This document shows, one piece after another, positions 7,319 through 10,561 of a stretch of 10,561 nt of DNA. The DNA lies in contig DNHN01000308.1 in NCBI GenBank assembly GCA_003485825.1, forward strand, positions 1 through 10,561. Direction: 5' to 3'. The notes beneath the pieces were generated by a model. It made no database searches. It was not told where the DNA came from and was given only the letters and a program-made list of their open reading frames with translations. The stretch comes from Bacteroidota bacterium. Lineage in GTDB: Bacteria > Bacteroidota > Bacteroidia > NS11-12g > UBA9320. Positions within the stretch are counted from its first letter, which is position 1; every line of letters starts with the position of its first letter. A program made the position numbers and the translations under genes.

Positions 7319-7326
7319 CAAATTTA
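7319..7326 (-). promoter_or_regulatory. Candidate -7 promoter element of the DCC-family gene
   Basis: The minus strand reads TAAATTTG here, an exact TAnnTTTG match. Transcription would start near 7312, giving a leader of about 30 bases. I see no good -33 TTG at the expected distance, so confidence is moderate. Confidence 0.45.
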
Positions 7327-7362
7327 TATTTCCGTTTCTTAATTCACTGAGATGAGAATAAA

Positions 7363-7370
7363 TACCTTTG
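7363..7370 (+). promoter_or_regulatory. Candidate -7 promoter element of hscA
   Basis: TACCTTTG, an exact TAnnTTTG match, ends four bases before the hscA ATG. The run TACCTTTGCACCA here differs by one base from TACCTTTGTACCA ahead of rlmN. No convincing -33 element is visible. If it is the -7 box, the mRNA begins at or within the start codon. Confidence 0.6.
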
Positions 7371-7374
7371 CACC

Positions 7375-9228
7375 ATGGCTAAAATATCTATAGATTTAAA
7401 CTCTGGCACCGTCGCCAAAAGCACCGCTGTAATAGGAATAGACTTAGGAACCACCAACAGCCTTATTGCGAGTATTCAAGAGGGAGACAGACTTCCATAT
7501 TGTATCACAAAAGACAGTGAGAGTATTGTGCCAAGTACATTGTATTTTGGTGAGCAAGGTATAGAAGTAGGGGCAGAAGCTATAGCACATATGGTCTCTC
7601 ATCCAGAAAATGCAATTTACTCCGTAAAAAGACTTATGGGTAAAAGCTATCAAGACCTTGAAAACCTGAATCACAGCCTCAACTATACTATCGAAGATGA
7701 TGAAGAAAGACTTGTTAAAGTAAAAATAAACGGCAAACAGTACAGTCCTATAGAATTATCCTCTTACATACTCAAAGAACTAAAATCCATTGCGGAGCAG
7801 AAGCTAAACCAGGAAGTGGATAAAGTAGTCATCACAGTACCGGCCTATTTCAATGACTCACAGAGACAAGCTACTAGAGACGCAGGTAAATTGGCAGGTA
7901 TGGATGTGCTTCGTATCATCAACGAACCTACGGCAGCTAGTCTTGCCTATGGTATAGGTCAGAATACTGAGGAGGGTGAAACAGTAGCTGTTTATGACTT
8001 AGGTGGAGGCACGTTTGATATCTCTATTTTATTTATACAAAATGGCATATTTGAGGTACTGAGTACACACGGAGATACCTATCTCGGTGGTGATGATTTT
8101 GACAAGGCTATAGTCAATACATGGATCGAAGAACATGCACTGGACAGTTTAACTACATCAGACAATCAAAACCTTCGACTCACAGCTGAACGTGCAAAAA
8201 AAGCACTGAGTACTTCAAGTTCATTTGAAAACACTATCACCCTAGGAACCAAAAAAATACAATTAACGCTTAGCATAGAGCAACTAAATGAGCTTGTCAA
8301 GCCACTTATTGATAAAACCATGCAAAGCTGCCAACATGCTATAAAAGATGCTGAACTAACTATAGCAGATATCCAAGAAGTAATCCTTGTAGGAGGCAGT
8401 ACGAAGGGGGCAGCTGTGAAAGAGGCTGTCGCTTCATTTTTTAGTAGTGCCCATATCAATGATACATTAAATCCGGATGAGGTGGTTGCCTTAGGTGCAG
8501 CTATAGAAGCAGATATATTAGCTGGAAACAGGAAAGATATGCTGCTCTTGGATGTTACTCCTCTCTCGCTTGGTTTAGAGACCCTAGGAGGCACTATGGA
8601 TGTACTTATACCGCGTAACAATAAAATACCTACCAAGCTTCATAAAGAATACACCACATCTGTGGACGGGCAAGTAAACCTAGCAATAAATGTATACCAA
8701 GGTGAACGAGAGATGGTAGCTGACAATAGAAAACTAGGAGAGTTTATACTAAAAGGGATACCGGCTATGCCCGCAGGACTGCCTAAAATAGAGCTATCCT
8801 TTATGCTCAATGCTGACGGAATACTGAAAGTAAGTGCAGAAGAAAAGCGCTCTGGAGTGAGGCAAGAAGTTGAGATGAAGCCTCAATACGGTATTTCTGA
8901 TGAGGAAATAAAGACCATGCTCAAACAGAGTATAGTCCATGCTCAGGAAGATATGGATAAGCGATCCCTTGCTGAAAGTACCACAGAAGCTGAGCAGCTA
9001 CTTTATGCCACTGAAAAATTTATAAAAGAAAACAACGCAATACTCTCTACAGCTGATGTAGATGGCATACGTGGGTACATGGCTAAACTAAAATCGGCAT
9101 TAGATGCTAAAAACAATGAAGCCATCGTTATACAAACTGAAGAGCTGAATAACTATAGCCGCCAATTTGCTGAACAGGCGATGGACCACAGTATAGCTAA
9201 AGCACTTCAAGGAAAGAAAATAGACTAA
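7375..9228 (+). CDS. hscA: Hsp70-type Fe-S cluster assembly chaperone HscA
   Basis: Specialised Hsp70 that, with the J-protein HscB, promotes Fe-S cluster transfer from IscU in the cytoplasm. The 617 residues match HscA length (about 616-620). The ATPase domain shows GIDLGTTNS at 21-29, [10 protein letters not shown] near 206-215 and ILVGGSTK near 337-344. The linker and substrate-binding domain begin at [11 protein letters not shown] (390-400). HscA rather than DnaK is indicated by [48 protein letters not shown], the [10 protein letters not shown] segment, and the C-terminus [15 protein letters not shown]. That C-terminus parallels E. coli HscA and lacks a DnaK-type acidic tail. The ATG at 7375 fits the family N-terminus (MAKISI...). 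No iscU, hscB, iscS or fdx gene is adjacent. It heads a probable operon with the following barrel and transglycosylase genes. Confidence 0.92.
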   Translation: MAKISIDLNSGTVAKSTAVIGIDLGTTNSLIASIQEGDRLPYCITKDSESIVPSTLYFGEQGIEVGAEAIAHMVSHPENAIYSVKRLMGKSYQDLENLNHSLNYTIEDDEERLVKVKINGKQYSPIELSSYILKELKSIAEQKLNQEVDKVVITVPAYFNDSQRQATRDAGKLAGMDVLRIINEPTAASLAYGIGQNTEEGETVAVYDLGGGTFDISILFIQNGIFEVLSTHGDTYLGGDDFDKAIVNTWIEEHALDSLTTSDNQNLRLTAERAKKALSTSSSFENTITLGTKKIQLTLSIEQLNELVKPLIDKTMQSCQHAIKDAELTIADIQEVILVGGSTKGAAVKEAVASFFSSAHINDTLNPDEVVALGAAIEADILAGNRKDMLLLDVTPLSLGLETLGGTMDVLIPRNNKIPTKLHKEYTTSVDGQVNLAINVYQGEREMVADNRKLGEFILKGIPAMPAGLPKIELSFMLNADGILKVSAEEKRSGVRQEVEMKPQYGISDEEIKTMLKQSIVHAQEDMDKRSLAESTTEAEQLLYATEKFIKENNAILSTADVDGIRGYMAKLKSALDAKNNEAIVIQTEELNNYSRQFAEQAMDHSIAKALQGKKID

Positions 9229-9846
9229 ATGCGATACTACCTCATCTTGATAATCAACCTAAGCCTTTACAGCGCGGTCAGTGCTCAAGACGCGGTGTCT
9301 GATAATCATAAATTGGGTATCAAAACAAGTATAAACATCTCTACACTAGTAGGATACGAATTGCAAAATCCGAGGCCCAAGTTTGGATACACCGCGGGAG
9401 CTTATCACATCTATAACCAGCAGAAAGCCTGGAGTCTGTACTCCGAACTTGCAGCCAGTTTTCGAGGCTCTAAATTTTCTAACGGAGATACCGGGTATTC
9501 AGAGATATCCCTCTTCTATCTTGATGTAGCAGTGATGCCGCGCTATACCTTTAAAGGTAGTAATCACAGTATATCCTCAGGGCCCTACGCCTCGTACTTA
9601 GCGCTCTCATCACTGTACCTAGGAGCCACTCAAAAGCCGAAGACAAGTGATCTTAATTTTAGTCCTTATGACGCGGGCCTAGCCACGTTTTATCATCTAA
9701 AAGGAACAGCTGTAGGATTACAAGTAGGTGCTAAGTTAAGCTTAACGAATGCCAATGACGGGGTCAATTTCATAGGAGTATTCCCTACCACAGGTACTGG
9801 CGGAATTATCAGAAATCTTAGTTTCGAAATTGGTTTACTATTTTAA
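9229..9846 (+). CDS. Small outer-membrane beta-barrel protein, function unknown
   Basis: 205-residue secreted protein. Residues 1-19 form a signal peptide (hydrophobic LILIINLSL core, likely cleavage after VSA, before Q20). The rest alternates polar and hydrophobic or aromatic residues in short strands separated by Gly/Asn/Asp turns. It ends in FEIGLLF with a C-terminal phenylalanine, the usual signal for outer-membrane assembly by BAM. The size suggests an eight-strand barrel similar to the OMP_b-brl/PorT-like group of Bacteroidota, but I cannot assign a specific subfamily or ligand. Its ATG directly abuts the hscA stop (TAAATG), so translation may be coupled. The transglycosylase gene follows after 16 bp. 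Confidence 0.82.
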   Translation: MRYYLILIINLSLYSAVSAQDAVSDNHKLGIKTSINISTLVGYELQNPRPKFGYTAGAYHIYNQQKAWSLYSELAASFRGSKFSNGDTGYSEISLFYLDVAVMPRYTFKGSNHSISSGPYASYLALSSLYLGATQKPKTSDLNFSPYDAGLATFYHLKGTAVGLQVGAKLSLTNANDGVNFIGVFPTTGTGGIIRNLSFEIGLLF

Positions 9847-9862
9847 AGAAAACACCTATTTG

Positions 9863-10561
9863 ATGAATAAAAAATCTGCACTCACTATACTACTATCCGC
9901 TACCTTATTACTTAGTGTAATTATAGCGTCCAGATATTCAGAGATAGAGGAGCAAGAAGATAAGATGACTGCAGGCATCCAAATATATCCTGTACCAATA
10001 CCCAAAAATCTGGATTTTTGTGGTGAGCGAGTTCCATTGGATAAGTTTGAAATAAAAGAGCGTCTAGATAGAGAACTTTTAGTCAATACATTTTGGCAAA
10101 GCAATGCTACGCTAATTATCAAGCGAAGTAAACGGTATTTTACGATTATAGAGCCCATTCTAAAGCGTCATGGGGTTCCTGATGACTTCAAGTACCTAGC
10201 GGTAGCCGAAAGCGGTCTACAAAATGCAGTATCATCTGCAGGCGCTAGAGGAGTGTGGCAGTTTATGTCGTCCTCCGCTAAAGACTATGGACTAGAGGTA
10301 ACTCCTGAGATAGATGAACGATATCACTTGGAAAAAGCGACTGAAGCCGCATGCCTGTACCTACTGGAAAATAAAGCGAAATTTGGCAGTTGGACACTAG
10401 CAGCTGCTGCCTACAATAGAGGAACTAACGGAGTACAAAGAGACCTAAATAAACAACACGTATCAGACTATTATGATTTGCACCTCAATAGTGAGACTGC
10501 TCGATATATCTTTAGAATATTGGCCTTCAAAACCATCATGCAAAACCCTGAGCTATATGGA
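9863..10561 (+). CDS. Lytic transglycosylase (GH23, MltD/Slt-like), 3'-truncated by the window edge
   Basis: Peptidoglycan-cleaving enzyme of the periplasm that makes 1,6-anhydro-MurNAc ends. 233 residues are visible and the frame is still open at the window edge. An N-terminal hydrophobic segment (about 6-23) after MNKK serves as signal or membrane anchor. There is no lipobox cysteine, unlike MltD of E. coli. The catalytic domain begins around 95 (YFTIIEPILKRHGVP). The catalytic glutamate is E116 in LAVAESGL, followed by the family motifs SSAGARGVWQFM (about 124-135), where substrate binds, and LAAAAYNRG (about 179-187). Any C-terminal LysM or extra helical domain would lie outside the window. 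The start at 9863 is 16 bp after the barrel gene's stop and gives a sensible signal sequence. Likely co-transcribed with hscA and the barrel. Confidence 0.93.
   Translation, partial: MNKKSALTILLSATLLLSVIIASRYSEIEEQEDKMTAGIQIYPVPIPKNLDFCGERVPLDKFEIKERLDRELLVNTFWQSNATLIIKRSKRYFTIIEPILKRHGVPDDFKYLAVAESGLQNAVSSAGARGVWQFMSSSAKDYGLEVTPEIDERYHLEKATEAACLYLLENKAKFGSWTLAAAAYNRGTNGVQRDLNKQHVSDYYDLHLNSETARYIFRILAFKTIMQNPELYG

Noticed and set aside
8166..8636. 156-codon open frame on the minus strand inside hscA
   Set aside because: It is wholly antisense to a well-conserved Hsp70 region. It has low-complexity Ser/Ala/Ile-rich content, no recognisable domain and no promoter element of its own.
7375..9228. 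Assignment of the Hsp70 gene as dnaK
   Set aside because: The length of 617, the HscA-type substrate-binding domain segments and the ALQG C-terminus fit HscA. No grpE or dnaJ is adjacent and the DnaK-type acidic tail is absent.
9856..10158. 100-codon open frame on the minus strand opposite the transglycosylase 5' end
   Set aside because: The plus strand holds an uninterrupted transglycosylase frame with signal sequence and catalytic motifs. The antisense product has no recognisable features.

Overview
The window looks like an ordinary chromosomal segment of a member of the Bacteroidota. The evidence is the type III glutamine synthetase, the large TPR/beta-propeller/OmpA lipoprotein, the Bacteroidota-type PurM, TAnnTTTG-like promoter elements just ahead of several genes, and the lack of Shine-Dalgarno sequences. 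I cannot place it more finely than phylum. I see no phage, transposon, CRISPR array, tRNA or rRNA.

Layout. Positions 1-1698 hold the 3' part of a type III glutamine synthetase, closed by a strong terminator. Next is an 864-residue outer-membrane lipoprotein (1831-4425), followed after 37 bp by purM (4463-5617, TTG start) and a second clear terminator. After a 228-bp gap comes rlmN (5846-6877, GTG start). It converges with and overlaps by 9 bp a small DCC-family (DUF393) thiol protein gene on the minus strand (6869-7282). A 92-bp divergent promoter region separates that gene from hscA (7375-9228). hscA is followed with no gap by a small outer-membrane beta-barrel gene (9229-9846), and 16 bp later by the 5' part of a GH23 lytic transglycosylase gene (9863 to the window edge). 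No gene-free stretch exceeds 300 bases.

How the genes fit together. The set is mostly housekeeping: nitrogen assimilation, purine synthesis, rRNA/tRNA methylation and Fe-S chaperoning. Envelope genes are interleaved with it. The lipoprotein has the domain order of PorE of the type IX secretion system and probably links outer membrane to peptidoglycan. The barrel and the transglycosylase are envelope proteins that share a transcription unit with a cytoplasmic Fe-S chaperone.

Most interesting point. The PorE-like lipoprotein carries about 200 extra C-terminal residues beyond its OmpA domain. The last 130 of these read as a retropepsin-like (clan AA) aspartic protease fold whose catalytic Asp-Thr-Gly is replaced by Asn-Gly-Glu. 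I interpret this as a pseudoprotease fused to a peptidoglycan-binding outer-membrane lipoprotein. A second point is the near-identical TACCTTTG(C/T)ACCA sequence at the starts of rlmN and hscA, which suggests leaderless or almost leaderless transcripts.
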